The notes: a model not told the origin generated them from the letters alone. DNA of 45,814 nucleotides from an uncultured Candidatus Actinomarina sp. (GCA_902510995.1 CABXDL010000008.1:1-45814); one strand, 5' to 3'; counted from the stretch's first letter, positions 16,424 through 24,944 are shown. Translations and numbers: made by a program.

Positions 16424-17880
16424 TTTTTTGATCTCTCTATAGCTTTATTCCATTTAGTTAAATGATTCTTTCTTGTTTCTGTATTCATATTAGGAGCCCA
16501 AGAAGAAGGGTTATTGAATTTAATATCGACTTCATTTATATTTATTTTATTTAAAAATATATATGAAGCTAAAGCTGCTCCATATGCTGTAATTTCTTTT
16601 ATTTCTCTAGCTACTATATTTTTATTTAATATATCAGCTTGAAATTGCATAAGTAAATTGTTTTCTACCATGCCTCCATCAACTTTTAATTCATTAAAAG
16701 TTATGCCTAAATCTTTTTCCATTGATTCTAGAAGTTCATAACTTTGATACGCAACACTTTCAAGTACTGCTCTTGATATATGATGTTTATTAGAATGTCT
16801 CGATAGACCAACTAATACTCCACGAGCTGTTGGGTCCCAATGAGGTGAAAATAATCCAGAAAATGCAGGTACGAAATAAACTCCACCATTATCTTTCACG
16901 GATAATGCTATTTTTTCTATTTCTTCACTAGTTTCTATAATATTTAAATTATCTCTTAACCATTGAACACCAGCACCCGCTATTGCAACTGATCCTTCAA
17001 TAGCGTAATTAGGTTTATCGTTTCCATATTGATAGGCAATAGTTGTAAGTAAACCATTTTTAGAATATACAATATCTTCACCTGTATTTGTTAGAGCAAA
17101 ACATCCAGTACCGTAAGTATTTTTAACATTTCCTTTTGTAAAGCAATGCTGCCCAAACAAGGAAGCTTGTTGGTCTCCCATTACAGCTGTAATTGGGATC
17201 TCATTAAGTATATTTTTACTAAATCCAAACTCGGATAATGAAGGCTTAACATTAGCTAAAGAATCTACAGGGATATTATATTTATTCAATATATTTTCAT
17301 TCCAGCGGAGAGATTCAATATCAAACATTAAAGTTCTACTTGCATTTGTAACATCAGTTTGAAACGTACCAGTTAACTTATAAATTATCCAAGTATCTAT
17401 CGTACCAAATATTACATCATTCCTATCTAGACTTGTTTTAATTTCAGGTACATTTTTTATAAGCCAGATTATTTTTGATAATGAGAAATAAGTAGCTACT
17501 GGTAACCCTGTTTTAGATAAATCATTTCTAATAGATTCATCCTTCATAATTTCTTCGCAGATATCTTGAGTGCGTGTATCTTGCCAAACTATTGCATTAT
17601 AAAATGGTTTTCCAGTAGATTTTGACCAAGCTATAGTTGTTTCTCTTTGGTTTGTAATTCCTAAAGATTTTATTTTCTTAATATCAAATCTACTTGAAAC
17701 TTCATTTATGGTTTTAACTACGCTATCCCATATTTCTTCAGGGTCGTGTTCAACACAGTTCTCAGAAGGAAAATATTGATTAAATTCAATTTGATGTTGA
17801 TCTTCGACATTTCCGTTTTGATCAAATACAATAAATCTACTACTTGTTGTACCTTGATCTATAGATGCAAAGTATTCCAT
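16414..17880 (-). CDS. glpK: Glycerol kinase
   Basis: Phosphorylates glycerol to sn-glycerol 3-phosphate in the cytoplasm, feeding lipid synthesis or glycolysis. The FGGY-kinase fold is clear: the N-terminal phosphate loop ASIDQGTTSSRFIVFD, LGITNQRETTIAW, AIVWQDTRTQDIC, the second nucleotide-binding region KNTYGTGCFALTNTG, and the C-terminal LKVDGGMVENNLLMQFQADIL. About 488 residues, as usual. The ATG at 17880 is chosen over the TTG one codon upstream. It heads an overlapping set glpK, doxX-like, GH1. No glycerol facilitator or regulator is adjacent. Confidence 0.97.
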   Translation of the reverse strand: MEYFASIDQGTTSSRFIVFDQNGNVEDQHQIEFNQYFPSENCVEHDPEEIWDSVVKTINEVSSRFDIKKIKSLGITNQRETTIAWSKSTGKPFYNAIVWQDTRTQDICEEIMKDESIRNDLSKTGLPVATYFSLSKIIWLIKNVPEIKTSLDRNDVIFGTIDTWIIYKLTGTFQTDVTNASRTLMFDIESLRWNENILNKYNIPVDSLANVKPSLSEFGFSKNILNEIPITAVMGDQQASLFGQHCFTKGNVKNTYGTGCFALTNTGEDIVYSKNGLLTTIAYQYGNDKPNYAIEGSVAIAGAGVQWLRDNLNIIETSEEIEKIALSVKDNGGVYFVPAFSGLFSPHWDPTARGVLVGLSRHSNKHHISRAVLESVAYQSYELLESMEKDLGITFNELKVDGGMVENNLLMQFQADILNKNIVAREIKEITAYGAALASYIFLNKININEVDIKFNNPSSWAPNMNTETRKNHLTKWNKAIERSKKWI

Positions 17881-17904
17881 CAACTTATGATAAATTATTA
17901 ATCC

Positions 17905-18435
17905 CTAATAAGCTTTGATATTAATTGTTTTTATTTTGTTATAGCTTTTATATTTATCATTTGTTTTTATTAATAAATAATTAACATTTACTTTTTCTTC
18001 AAAGTCTATTGTTAAAACTTCATCTATGCAGTCAAAGTTTTTAGAGACTACTACAACTGGGCTATGTTCATAATTTCTTGTTGGTTCAATTGTCGTTGAT
18101 TTTGATATTATTTTTAATCCGTTAGATACTTCAATATCCTCAACTCTTATTCGAACAATATCGTTATTAATTCTATTTCTTAAAGTACCAAATACATATA
18201 TATCTTCACTCTTACAGAGTGATTGGTAGTTAGTTACATGAATTTGATTAATTTGAATATCAAGACTAGAAACGTTCTTAATATTTAATTCTATTTTTGT
18301 ATTCGATGATTTAGATACATTAAATTGTCCTAAATTTCTTTCTTTTGATTCAACTGATGAAAACAAAATTAAAGTTATAAAAAAAATAAAAAAAAGTAAA
18401 TAAAAATATATGTACCTTGGGGGCTTATAAGACAT
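17905..18435 (-). CDS. Hypothetical membrane-anchored extracytoplasmic protein
   Basis: A 176-residue protein with one N-terminal membrane helix (about residues 9-29) and a beta-rich exported domain. Two cysteines (in QSLCKSEDIY and KNFDCIDEVL) may form a disulfide. I recognise no family. Its ATG overlaps the TGA stop of the upstream 86-residue protein (TGATG), so the two are probably translated together. It lies 24 bases upstream of glpK on the same strand and could share its transcript. Confidence 0.65.
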   Translation of the reverse strand: MSYKPPRYIYFYLLFFIFFITLILFSSVESKERNLGQFNVSKSSNTKIELNIKNVSSLDIQINQIHVTNYQSLCKSEDIYVFGTLRNRINNDIVRIRVEDIEVSNGLKIISKSTTIEPTRNYEHSPVVVVSKNFDCIDEVLTIDFEEKVNVNYLLIKTNDKYKSYNKIKTINIKAY

Positions 18436-18695
18436 CAGAGTCCGTTTATAGCTCCGAATGGTCCAATAATTGTTCCGACAATAAATCCATAAAGAAAACC
18501 GTATGTAAGACCTATTTTTAAATACTTTAATGTTTCATAAGTAAACAGTTCTTTACCATATTCTTGGATTCGAAATTTAGATCTATATTTCTCTGAGCTT
18601 AAATGTTTCAAAATAGGATAAAGAAAAAATATGGTACCAATGCCTATTCCTGATAATATTCCTTGTATTGATCTTGCTATTACTATTTGTATCAT
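18435..18695 (-). CDS. Hypothetical small glycine-zipper-like membrane protein
   Basis: An 86-residue protein with two hydrophobic segments rich in small residues: residues about 9-28 (GILSGIGIGTIFFLYP) and 65-84 (GFLYGFIVGTIIGPFG), each with GxxxG-like spacing that favours helix packing. A charged middle separates them. No family recognised. It ends in a TGA that overlaps the start of the next protein. The promoter must lie in the 61-base divergent gap to the TauE/SafE gene. Confidence 0.6.
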   Translation of the reverse strand: MIQIVIARSIQGILSGIGIGTIFFLYPILKHLSSEKYRSKFRIQEYGKELFTYETLKYLKIGLTYGFLYGFIVGTIIGPFGAINGL

Positions 18696-18756
18696 TTTTA
18701 TTTATTTATAATTATTATCAAGTAACTATGAAAATAAGTATAAAAGATTTTACCAA

Positions 18757-19506
18757 ATGAATTTAACGTATGACGATTCAACTGTTTATATTATATTGTT
18801 TTTAGTAGCGTTTATTGCATCAGCTATTGACTCTATAGCAGGTGGTGGTGGTTTATTAGTTGTACCAACTATGTTAGTTTTAGGTTTAAATCCACTTACA
18901 GCACTTGGTACAAACAAGTTACAATCCTGCTTCGGAACAGCAACATCATCATTTAATTATTATAAAAATAATCTATTAAAAGAAAAAAATATCAAGTTTT
19001 TAGTATTGCTATCTTTTCTCGGGTCAGGTGCTGGAACACTTCTTGTTAGCCAACTTTCAAATGAAATTTTGAGCAATATAATTCCAATACTTTTAATTTC
19101 TGCAGCTGTATTTCTAATAATTAATAAAAATACTAAGAAAAATACTAATAACTTATTGTCGATATTGTTCATACCATTTATTTTGCTTATTGGCTTTTAT
19201 GATGGTTTTTTTGGACCTGGAACTGGTACTTTTTTTGTTATAACTTTTCTAGTATTAAAACAGAGGAATTTAATGGAGGCCACAGCTGCAACAAAACTAC
19301 TAAATTTTTCTTCAAATTTTGCTTCATTTTTGGTATTTTCATATAAAGGTTATGTAATTTGGCAATTAGGTTTAATTATGGCAATTGCTCAAATACTTGG
19401 TGCATACATTGGTTCTAAGTTAGCGATAACAAACGGTGATAAATTTGTTCGTCCAATAATAGTTTTAATTTCTATTATTCTTTCTATAAGAATTTTATTA
19501 AGTTAG
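18757..19506 (+). CDS. TauE/SafE-family membrane exporter
   Basis: A 249-residue integral membrane protein of the TauE/SafE (sulfite exporter) family, with about 7-8 transmembrane helices. Two half-repeats are visible: the first with SIAGGGGLLVVPTMLVLGLNPLTALGTNKL, and the second with FYDGFFGPGTGTFFVI followed by EATAATKLLNFSSNF. This GGG/P plus GTNK arrangement is diagnostic of the family. Members export sulfite, sulfoacetate or related organic anions; the substrate here is not evident. It is a single plus-strand gene between two minus-strand groups. Confidence 0.9.
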   Translation: MNLTYDDSTVYIILFLVAFIASAIDSIAGGGGLLVVPTMLVLGLNPLTALGTNKLQSCFGTATSSFNYYKNNLLKEKNIKFLVLLSFLGSGAGTLLVSQLSNEILSNIIPILLISAAVFLIINKNTKKNTNNLLSILFIPFILLIGFYDGFFGPGTGTFFVITFLVLKQRNLMEATAATKLLNFSSNFASFLVFSYKGYVIWQLGLIMAIAQILGAYIGSKLAITNGDKFVRPIIVLISIILSIRILLS

Positions 19507-19507
19507 G

Positions 19508-20473
19508 TTAAACTTTTACTTTCATATGTTTATTTAAAAATTCAGCAAACATTTCAAAAGATTTAGTAGTTTCTGGTAGTTTTGCCTCAATGTGAAAAAC
19601 ATGCCACATGCCTTCCCATTCATAGTATTCATATTCACAGCTACTATTTTCAAATGCAATTTTCAAAGATTTTGAATCTGATAAAAGACATTCATCTCCA
19701 CCTACTTGAATCATAGTTGGTGGACAACCTGTAAAATCTCCGTGTATTGGAGAAATATATGGATTTTTTGGATCCATGTCTTCATTTTTAATATAATATC
19801 CTCCAAAACCATCATGTTTATATTTAGCCCATTGTTTTTTCATAATTGGACCTAGTAATAGATCTTTATCAGCCATTTCTTCGGTGTATGTATCACCAGT
19901 AGCTGCAGGATCAGCCCAAGGAGAGATGCACATAACTGCTGCTGGTAAATCTAAACCAAGTTCTTTAAGTTTTAGAATGGTAACGAGTGATAAATTTCCT
20001 CCTGCAGAATCTCCCCCAATTGCAACTTGATTACTTTTATAATTTTCTTCTATTAAAAGAGCTTCATAAGCTTTAACTCCATCTTCTAATTGAGCTGGAA
20101 AATAATGTTCAGGTGCAAGTCTATAATCTGGAACGTAAACGGTTGTACCTGTAATATCTGCTAAATGACTAGCTAAAGAGTAATAACCTTTTGGACCACC
20201 TACTATATATGCACCACCATGAAAATAAAGTATCGCTTTATTAGGATCAGAATTAGGTGTAGTTACCTTCCATGTTTCTATACCGTTTAGTATTAATATC
20301 TCCTTTTTACAATTTTTAGCTTTTGGTTGTAAACCGGTAATCATATTAAAGTTTAATCTTTGACCCGAAACTTTTAATTTTGATACATTATTTGGATCAT
20401 ATGCAAAAGCACTTACCAATCCACCTAATTTTGAATATCTTTTTTTTAGCTTTTTAGCTTCGTCACTTAACAT
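19508..20473 (-). CDS. Alpha/beta hydrolase, hormone-sensitive-lipase-type esterase
   Basis: Carboxylesterase of the HSL (family IV) group, 321 residues. The oxyanion-hole motif LYFHGGAYIVGGP, the nucleophile elbow GGDSAGGNLS (catalytic Ser), the acid region QVGGDECLLSDS and the histidine in GMWHVFHIEA give a complete catalytic set. The ATG at 20473 is preferred to the TTG four codons upstream because a very strong ribosome-binding site (GAGGGGGAG) lies just in front of it. No signal peptide, so cytoplasmic. The natural ester is unknown. Its end is one base from the convergent TauE gene. Confidence 0.92.
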   Translation of the reverse strand: MLSDEAKKLKKRYSKLGGLVSAFAYDPNNVSKLKVSGQRLNFNMITGLQPKAKNCKKEILILNGIETWKVTTPNSDPNKAILYFHGGAYIVGGPKGYYSLASHLADITGTTVYVPDYRLAPEHYFPAQLEDGVKAYEALLIEENYKSNQVAIGGDSAGGNLSLVTILKLKELGLDLPAAVMCISPWADPAATGDTYTEEMADKDLLLGPIMKKQWAKYKHDGFGGYYIKNEDMDPKNPYISPIHGDFTGCPPTMIQVGGDECLLSDSKSLKIAFENSSCEYEYYEWEGMWHVFHIEAKLPETTKSFEMFAEFLNKHMKVKV

Positions 20474-20675
20474 GCTCCCCCTCAAGAAAACGCAAGATAG
20501 AAAACATATATAAGTATTAATTTATCTTTTTTTTATATAAAATGTCGGATATTTTATAAATTTATATAAATTGAAAAAGCTAATATAAATATCCATATTG
20601 TATTTTCTAAACGTTTAGTTATCAAGATTTTGTTATATTTACTATGAATTCCAATAGTAAGGAACAAATTTTTAA
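20474..20675. other. Non-coding gap, AT-rich
   Basis: About 200 bases between the esterase and the DUF1295 gene. It is over 75 percent AT with homopolymer runs, including T9 near 20526. It holds the ribosome-binding site and presumably the promoter of the esterase gene on the minus strand. A 24-codon minus-strand frame has no ribosome-binding site and is not called. I see no strong hairpin or repeat. Confidence 0.5.
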
Positions 20676-21545
20676 TCATTTCCATATTTTTAGAATTAAA
20701 ACAGGAGTATTTTTTTTATATTGAACATACTCTATTAAGTGACCATATCTTTCATCTGCAATTTTTTCAAGCATATTAATTCCACTCATCCTTGTTAAAA
20801 GAACGTATACAAAAATTGGTGAAATAATAGTAAAATATTCTATTCCAGAAAACGATGAATAGGAAATAATATATATTCCTATCCAAAGAGCTATTTCTCC
20901 AAAGTAATTTGGATGTCTCGATTTTGACCATAAACCTGTTGAAATAAATGTTTTATTTGTATTTTCACTTTTTTTAAATTTACTTTTTTGTAAATCTGCA
21001 ATTGTTTCTACACTAAATCCAATTATCCAGATTAATACTCCAATTATTACGTAAATATTTAAAAATTCATTTTCAGATTTTAAGATAGATATTACAGCAG
21101 CACAAGAAGTAATTGAGACCCATAAGGCTTGTCCCATCCAATATTGTAAAAACCAAAAAAAGTTTTTTTTCGCTTTTTCAAATCGTACATCTTCTTTATC
21201 TCTTTGAATTCTTTTAAACAAATATGTACCTAGTCTGATGCCCCAAATCAAAACAAATATAAATAATATTGTATCTGTAATAGTTGTATTTGAAATTGAA
21301 TAATATGCGAAAGATATTACCACTATATATGTTGAACTGCCTATTAAGTCATACAGCCTTTCAGTTTTAAATATATATGAAGGAATAAAGAATAATATTT
21401 GAATTAATACAGATAAAAGCAATAAAAAAGTAAAACTATTTATACCTTGGATTGTTGATTTTATATTAATTCCTAAAAAAGAAAGCAAATATATAGCAAA
21501 TAAAAATACTACAGATGTTATTGCTGATCTTATTTCTTTATTCAT
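20676..21545 (-). CDS. DUF1295 / steroid 5-alpha-reductase-like membrane protein
   Basis: A 289-residue integral membrane protein with about seven helices. The C-terminal signature STGLWSKSRHPNYFGEIALWIG is the hallmark of the DUF1295 and isoprenylcysteine-methyltransferase/5-alpha-reductase fold, and the IWGIRLGTYLFKRI segment is also typical. The natural reaction is not established for bacterial DUF1295 members; lipid or steroid reduction is a family-level guess. It ends in TGA, one of several genes here showing that TGA is a normal stop in this genome. tRNA-Val lies directly upstream. Confidence 0.88.
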   Translation of the reverse strand: MNKEIRSAITSVVFLFAIYLLSFLGINIKSTIQGINSFTFLLLLSVLIQILFFIPSYIFKTERLYDLIGSSTYIVVISFAYYSISNTTITDTILFIFVLIWGIRLGTYLFKRIQRDKEDVRFEKAKKNFFWFLQYWMGQALWVSITSCAAVISILKSENEFLNIYVIIGVLIWIIGFSVETIADLQKSKFKKSENTNKTFISTGLWSKSRHPNYFGEIALWIGIYIISYSSFSGIEYFTIISPIFVYVLLTRMSGINMLEKIADERYGHLIEYVQYKKNTPVLILKIWK

Positions 21546-21552
21546 AATTTTG

Positions 21553-21626
21553 TGGGAGATACAAGATTTGAACTTGTGACCCCTTGCTTGTCGAGCAAGT
21601 GCTCTGCCAGACTGAGCTAATCTCCC
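21553..21626 (-). tRNA. tRNA-Val (GAC)
   Basis: A complete cloverleaf of 74 bases: acceptor GGGAGAT/ATCTCCC, D arm GCTC/GAGC, anticodon stem CTTGC/GCAAG with loop TCGACAA, variable loop GGGTC, T arm ACAAG/CTTGT with loop TTCAAAT, and discriminator A. The anticodon at 34-36 is GAC. The loop has C where position 33 is normally U. The 3' CCA is not encoded. Confidence 0.93.
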
Positions 21627-21669
21627 GTATTAAAAAATATAACAGTTTGAATTATATTTGTAATTATAT

Positions 21670-21873
21670 TTATCTTTCAACAGTATTTATAGTCTTATTA
21701 AATCTATTTAATATTCTTTCACTTATTTCAATAACTAAATTTAAAATCCATAATCCTATATACATAGCTATGAATAAATTTAATAACTTAGAAAGTAAAA
21801 AAACTATTCCTACATAGATAATTATCCATGTAATTGTAAATTTAAATGAATAAATTGGAGATTGTTTATTCAA
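21670..21873 (-). CDS. Hypothetical small two-helix membrane protein
   Basis: A 67-residue frame that starts at a TTG overlapping the TGA stop of the SRAP gene (TTGA), suggesting coupled translation. It has two hydrophobic helices (about residues 11-29 and 33-51) and a charged C-terminus, ISERILNRFNKTINTVER. No family recognised. The overlap and the clean membrane topology support a real gene; the TTG start and AT-rich context leave doubt. Confidence 0.5.
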   Translation of the reverse strand: MNKQSPIYSFKFTITWIIIYVGIVFLLSKLLNLFIAMYIGLWILNLVIEISERILNRFNKTINTVER

Positions 21874-22514
21874 AATGGTACTTCTGAATATTCTTTATAT
21901 AAATTATCATTGTTATTCTTTGGATTATTAACAGCTATATCAACTCGATGGTAATTTATATTATTTATTTCTAAATTTAGTTGTTCTTGTAGGTATTTAG
22001 TATCAGTGTCATAATTATTCCAGTAACTAAGTAATTCTTCATTTAATACAACTGGCATTCTTTCATGTATACCTTTTAATTGAGATGAAGCATTTTTAGT
22101 TAAAATACATACTTCTATAGATTCATCATTTCTTTTGTTATAAATGCCAGCAACTTTAATTGTTTTATTATTTTCTTTAAAAAAAGCATATGGTATTTTT
22201 GATTTTCTTTCTTGTTTCCATTCATACCAACCAGACATTAAAACTAGGCATCTTCTCTTTTCAAAAGGAGTTTTAAATGTCTTTTTTTCTAAAACAGTTT
22301 CTAATCTTGCATTAATTAATGGTTTAGAATCTTTCATTTCTTTTAGCCATGTAGGATATAAACCCCATTTTGCATTAATTATTTGTTTATCTATCACTAT
22401 TGCAACTTCTGAAGTAGGTGTAATATTAAAACTTTTAAAATCACTAATTAACTCATTATTAGAAAGATTAGAAAGTTCTTCTTTTGATATAAAATTATAA
22501 TATCTTCCACACAT
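21870..22514 (-). CDS. SRAP-family abasic-site DNA-protein crosslink protein (YedK/HMCES-like)
   Basis: SOS-response-associated peptidase family protein of 214 residues that shields abasic sites in single-stranded DNA by covalent crosslinking through Cys2. The sequence begins MCGRYYNF, so Cys2 is exposed after methionine removal. Other conserved stretches are LINARLETVLEKKTFKTPF, RCLVLMSGWYEWKQ with the active-site glutamate, and GIHERMPVVL with the conserved histidine. Length is typical. It lies between tRNA-Val and tRNA-Cys on the same strand. No LexA-type box is seen just upstream. Confidence 0.95.
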   Translation of the reverse strand: MCGRYYNFISKEELSNLSNNELISDFKSFNITPTSEVAIVIDKQIINAKWGLYPTWLKEMKDSKPLINARLETVLEKKTFKTPFEKRRCLVLMSGWYEWKQERKSKIPYAFFKENNKTIKVAGIYNKRNDESIEVCILTKNASSQLKGIHERMPVVLNEELLSYWNNYDTDTKYLQEQLNLEINNINYHRVDIAVNNPKNNNDNLYKEYSEVPF

Positions 22515-22528
22515 AATTATTCACCTAG

Positions 22529-22599
22529 AGGCGACGACGAGAATCGAACTCGTGTAAACGGTTTTGCAGACCGCTGCGTAGCCACTCCGCCACGTCGCC
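22529..22599 (-). tRNA. tRNA-Cys (GCA)
   Basis: A full cloverleaf: acceptor GGCGACG/CGTCGCC, anticodon stem GCGGT/ACCGT with loop CTGCAAA giving anticodon GCA, T arm ACGAG/CTCGT with TTCGATT, and discriminator U as usual for Cys. No CCA is encoded. It is 4 bases from tRNA-Gly and likely co-transcribed with it. Confidence 0.96.
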
Positions 22600-22603
22600 A
22601 ATG

Positions 22604-22676
22604 AGCGGAAGACGGGATTCGAACCCGCGGCCTCAACCTTGGCAAGGTTGCGCTCTACCAGCTGAGCTACTTCCGC
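22604..22676 (-). tRNA. tRNA-Gly (GCC)
   Basis: A full cloverleaf of 73 bases: acceptor GCGGAAG/CTTCCGC, D arm GCTC/GAGC, anticodon stem CAACC/GGTTG with loop TTGCCAA giving anticodon GCC, T arm GCGGG/CCCGT with TTCGAAT, and discriminator U. No CCA is encoded. It lies between dut and tRNA-Cys. Confidence 0.97.
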
Positions 22677-22722
22677 ATTAAATTAATAATACAGTTAATT
22701 TGTCTATATTGATATTGAAGAA

Positions 22723-23160
22723 TTAACCTGTAGATCCAAATCCTTTATCAGCTCTTAAGGTGACATCTAATTTTTCTACATCATTAAAATCAGCATTATT
22801 AACTTGAATAAAAACAAGTTGAGCAAATCTATCCCCTTTTTTTATTTTATATAAATTGTCTGAATGATTAATTAAAGGTACTTTAATTTCACCTGTATAT
22901 CCAGGATCAATAAGTCCTGGAGAATTAATAGAGGTTATACCGTGCTTATAAGCTAGTCCAGATCGTGGTAAAACAAAACCTCCAAAATTTATAGGTAGCT
23001 CAAAAGCAATACCAGTTTCTATTATTGTTATTTTTTTTGGTATAAGTTCATATTCACTTGAAGAATATAAATCATATCCAATATCAATATCGTGTTGTTT
23101 TTTCGGTATTTGTGCATTTTTATTAAGAAGTACAATATTTATGTTAATATTTTTATTCAA
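22723..23160 (-). CDS. dut: dUTP diphosphatase
   Basis: Trimeric dUTPase that hydrolyses dUTP to dUMP, keeping uracil out of DNA and supplying dTMP synthesis. All five motifs are present: GYDLYSSS, PRSGLAYKHGI, NSPGLIDPGYTGEIKVPLIN, GDRFAQLVF and the C-terminal RADKGFGSTG that closes over the substrate. The length of 145 residues is normal. The start is a TTG at 23160, with no ATG in frame nearby. It is divergent from the membrane protein whose ATG lies only 13 bases away. Confidence 0.97.
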   Translation of the reverse strand: MNKNININIVLLNKNAQIPKKQHDIDIGYDLYSSSEYELIPKKITIIETGIAFELPINFGGFVLPRSGLAYKHGITSINSPGLIDPGYTGEIKVPLINHSDNLYKIKKGDRFAQLVFIQVNNADFNDVEKLDVTLRADKGFGSTG

Positions 23161-23173
23161 TGCTAACCTTTCA

Positions 23174-24229
23174 ATGATGAATATTAGAGATTTTATATTT
23201 ATAAATAAAGCTAAAAATTTAAATAAGATAAGAATTTTAGATATTTTAGGTTTTGAATCTAATACTTATATAAGTCAGTCCCCCGAAACTATTAAGAATA
23301 TTGCTGACAATTTAACTAAAGAACAAGAATTTGACTCAATATTAGAAAATAATATATCAAATACAATAAAAGAACCTTTAATTAGAAACACTTACGAAGA
23401 AACTAACATGATTGACAAAACTTTAACTGAGACATTTGAACCGATAAATGTAACATCAAAAATAAAAAAAATATGGTCAGATATTGAAAGAAGAAGACAA
23501 TGGGTTGTTCCAGCAATATTATTTATCTCAACATTATTATTGATAGGTTCAGCATCTTCAATATTTTTCAATAATAAAAATACATCAAAAGAGATTGATT
23601 TATTATTTGAAACACTTGCTTTAGAATCAAATAATCTAATAAATGAACTGCCTGAAATAATTAATATATCTACAGATAATTTTTATTCAAAATACGATGT
23701 TTCAAACGCAAGTGCAAAGTTACAGATTATTGAATCTACTGTTATGGAATATGATAGAAACTTAAAAAATAGAGAAAGTTTTTCTAACAACGCAGAGTTA
23801 ACTGATAATTTATCTAATATTTTTGTTTTGATAGATCAATTAGATGATTTAATTAGTTACAGAATATTGAGATCTGAAATATTGATATATGATGATTTAT
23901 TAGTTATCAATGATGAATTAGATATTGATAATTTGGCTAGTCAATTATCTGAAATTTCAGCAAAAAGTAAAAGAAATTATGAAAATTTACCAAAAATTAT
24001 AGAATTCGATAATCATTTTCTACTATTAGAAGAAACTTTAAATTCAGCTGAAGAATTACATGGTAGATTAATTGCAGCTTTAAGAAATAATGAATTTGAA
24101 CTTGGAAAGTCATTAATACTAGCTATTAAGATGAATAAAGACATTGAAACAACTAATTTCGATAAATCTTTATTTGAATTCAAGAATAATAAAACAAGCT
24201 CATTCAATAATATAAGTAATTTACCTTAA
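23174..24229 (+). CDS. Hypothetical membrane-anchored coiled-coil protein
   Basis: A protein of about 351 residues with a cytoplasmic N-terminal region of about 110 residues, one transmembrane helix (VVPAILFISTLLLIGSASSI, about residues 112-131) after a basic stretch RRRQ, and a long extracytoplasmic helical region rich in leucine, asparagine and glutamate that probably forms coiled coils. No family recognised. The ATG at 23174 is chosen over an in-frame upstream ATG or near-cognate start that would run into dut. The 3' end overlaps the nrdR stop by 4 bases. A role at the cell envelope is inferred from topology only. Confidence 0.68.
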   Translation: MMNIRDFIFINKAKNLNKIRILDILGFESNTYISQSPETIKNIADNLTKEQEFDSILENNISNTIKEPLIRNTYEETNMIDKTLTETFEPINVTSKIKKIWSDIERRRQWVVPAILFISTLLLIGSASSIFFNNKNTSKEIDLLFETLALESNNLINELPEIINISTDNFYSKYDVSNASAKLQIIESTVMEYDRNLKNRESFSNNAELTDNLSNIFVLIDQLDDLISYRILRSEILIYDDLLVINDELDIDNLASQLSEISAKSKRNYENLPKIIEFDNHFLLLEETLNSAEELHGRLIAALRNNEFELGKSLILAIKMNKDIETTNFDKSLFEFKNNKTSSFNNISNLP

Positions 24230-24666
24230 TTAAATTCTGCAACTTCTTTCTCAAAGTCAGAAGCATCTGAAAAATCTTTATAAACTGATGCATACCTTAA
24301 ATAAGCAACTTCATTAAATTCTTTTAAATGTTTTAAAACTTTCTCACCTATAAAATCGCTTTTAACTTTTTTTCGATTTCCTTTTATTTCATTACAAATG
24401 TTATCAACAAAAGATTTAAGTTGCTTTTCAGTAATGTCTTGCCCTCCAAAAGCATTCTTTATTCCTTTTTCTAATTTTTCTATTTGGAATTCTTCTAAAT
24501 TTCCACTTCTTTTTTCAACTATTAATTCAATTTCAGTTTTTTCATATGTTGTGAATCGTGAATTGCATTTAGGACATTTCCTTCTTCTTCTGATAGAAGA
24601 TCCTTCGGTGTTTCTTCTTGAATCTATTACCGCTGTATCATCTGCATTGCAGAATGGACATACCAT
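24226..24666 (-). CDS. nrdR: Transcriptional repressor NrdR
   Basis: Zinc-ribbon and ATP-cone repressor of ribonucleotide-reductase genes, 146 residues. The zinc ribbon is MVCPFC ... CPKCNSRF (cysteines 3, 6, 31, 34), followed by the ATP-cone with LIVEKRSGNLEEFQIEKL and EVAYLRYASVYKDFSDASDF. Position 2 is Val where Arg or Lys is more usual. No nrd gene is in the window. A promoter with TATAAT lies so close that the transcript would have about a 3-base leader. In actinobacteria nrdR often lies next to lexA, as here, but the two genes point away from each other. Confidence 0.96.
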   Translation of the reverse strand: MVCPFCNADDTAVIDSRRNTEGSSIRRRRKCPKCNSRFTTYEKTEIELIVEKRSGNLEEFQIEKLEKGIKNAFGGQDITEKQLKSFVDNICNEIKGNRKKVKSDFIGEKVLKHLKEFNEVAYLRYASVYKDFSDASDFEKEVAEFN

Positions 24667-24675
24667 ATATTGTGT

Positions 24676-24703
24676 ATTATAGTTTTTAAAAGTACCGATT
24701 CAA
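24676..24703 (-). promoter_or_regulatory. Probable nrdR promoter
   Basis: On the minus strand a TTGAAT (24703-24698) and a TATAAT (24681-24676) are separated by 16 bases. Counting 7 bases from the -10 box puts the start near 24669, about 3 bases before the nrdR ATG, so the message would be practically leaderless. Confidence 0.5.
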
Positions 24704-24712
24704 AATATTCTA

Positions 24713-24883
24713 TTAGTTATTTATTGAAAACCTTGTTAGATAATCCCAAAAATTTTCTGCAACTACTACTTGTACCCTATTTTCAATTGATTTTAACGAA
24801 AATAAGTTAAAATTTTTAATAATAGGAGTAGTTATTGATGTATAAACAATTATTAAAACAAAAATTATTAACTTTTCTTTCAT
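24713..24883 (-). pseudogene. Possible truncated 5' remnant of a metal ABC transporter binding-protein gene
   Basis: A 56-residue frame starts MKEKLIIFVLIIVYTSI, a signal-like hydrophobic N-terminus, and ends RVQVVVAENFWDYLTRFSIN before a TAA. The VVVAENFWDYL segment resembles the first strand and helix of ZnuA/ScaA-type metal-binding lipoproteins, where V-V-A-A-E-N-F-W-G is common. The several hundred residues that should follow are missing, and nrdR follows within 50 bases. I read it as a deletion remnant or a very short secreted peptide. The family match rests on about 11 residues and is only suggestive. Confidence 0.35.
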
Positions 24884-24919
24884 AAATTTATAATAAATAT
24901 TACGTATGACACTTTTTAT

Positions 24920-24938
24920 CGAACATTTGTACTATAAT
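24920..24938 (+). promoter_or_regulatory. LexA (SOS) box and -10 element of lexA
   Basis: CGAACATTTGTAC at 24920-24932 fits the Gram-positive LexA operator GAACNNNNGTTC with one mismatch in the right half. It abuts TATAAT at 24933-24938. A start about 7 bases on coincides with the ATG at 24945, suggesting a leaderless, self-repressed lexA transcript. Confidence 0.8.
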
Positions 24939-24944
24939 TTAGAT

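Noticed and set aside
22144-22500. Plus-strand frame of 118 codons.
   Set aside because: It is antisense to the SRAP gene, whose motifs are complete; this is a shadow frame.
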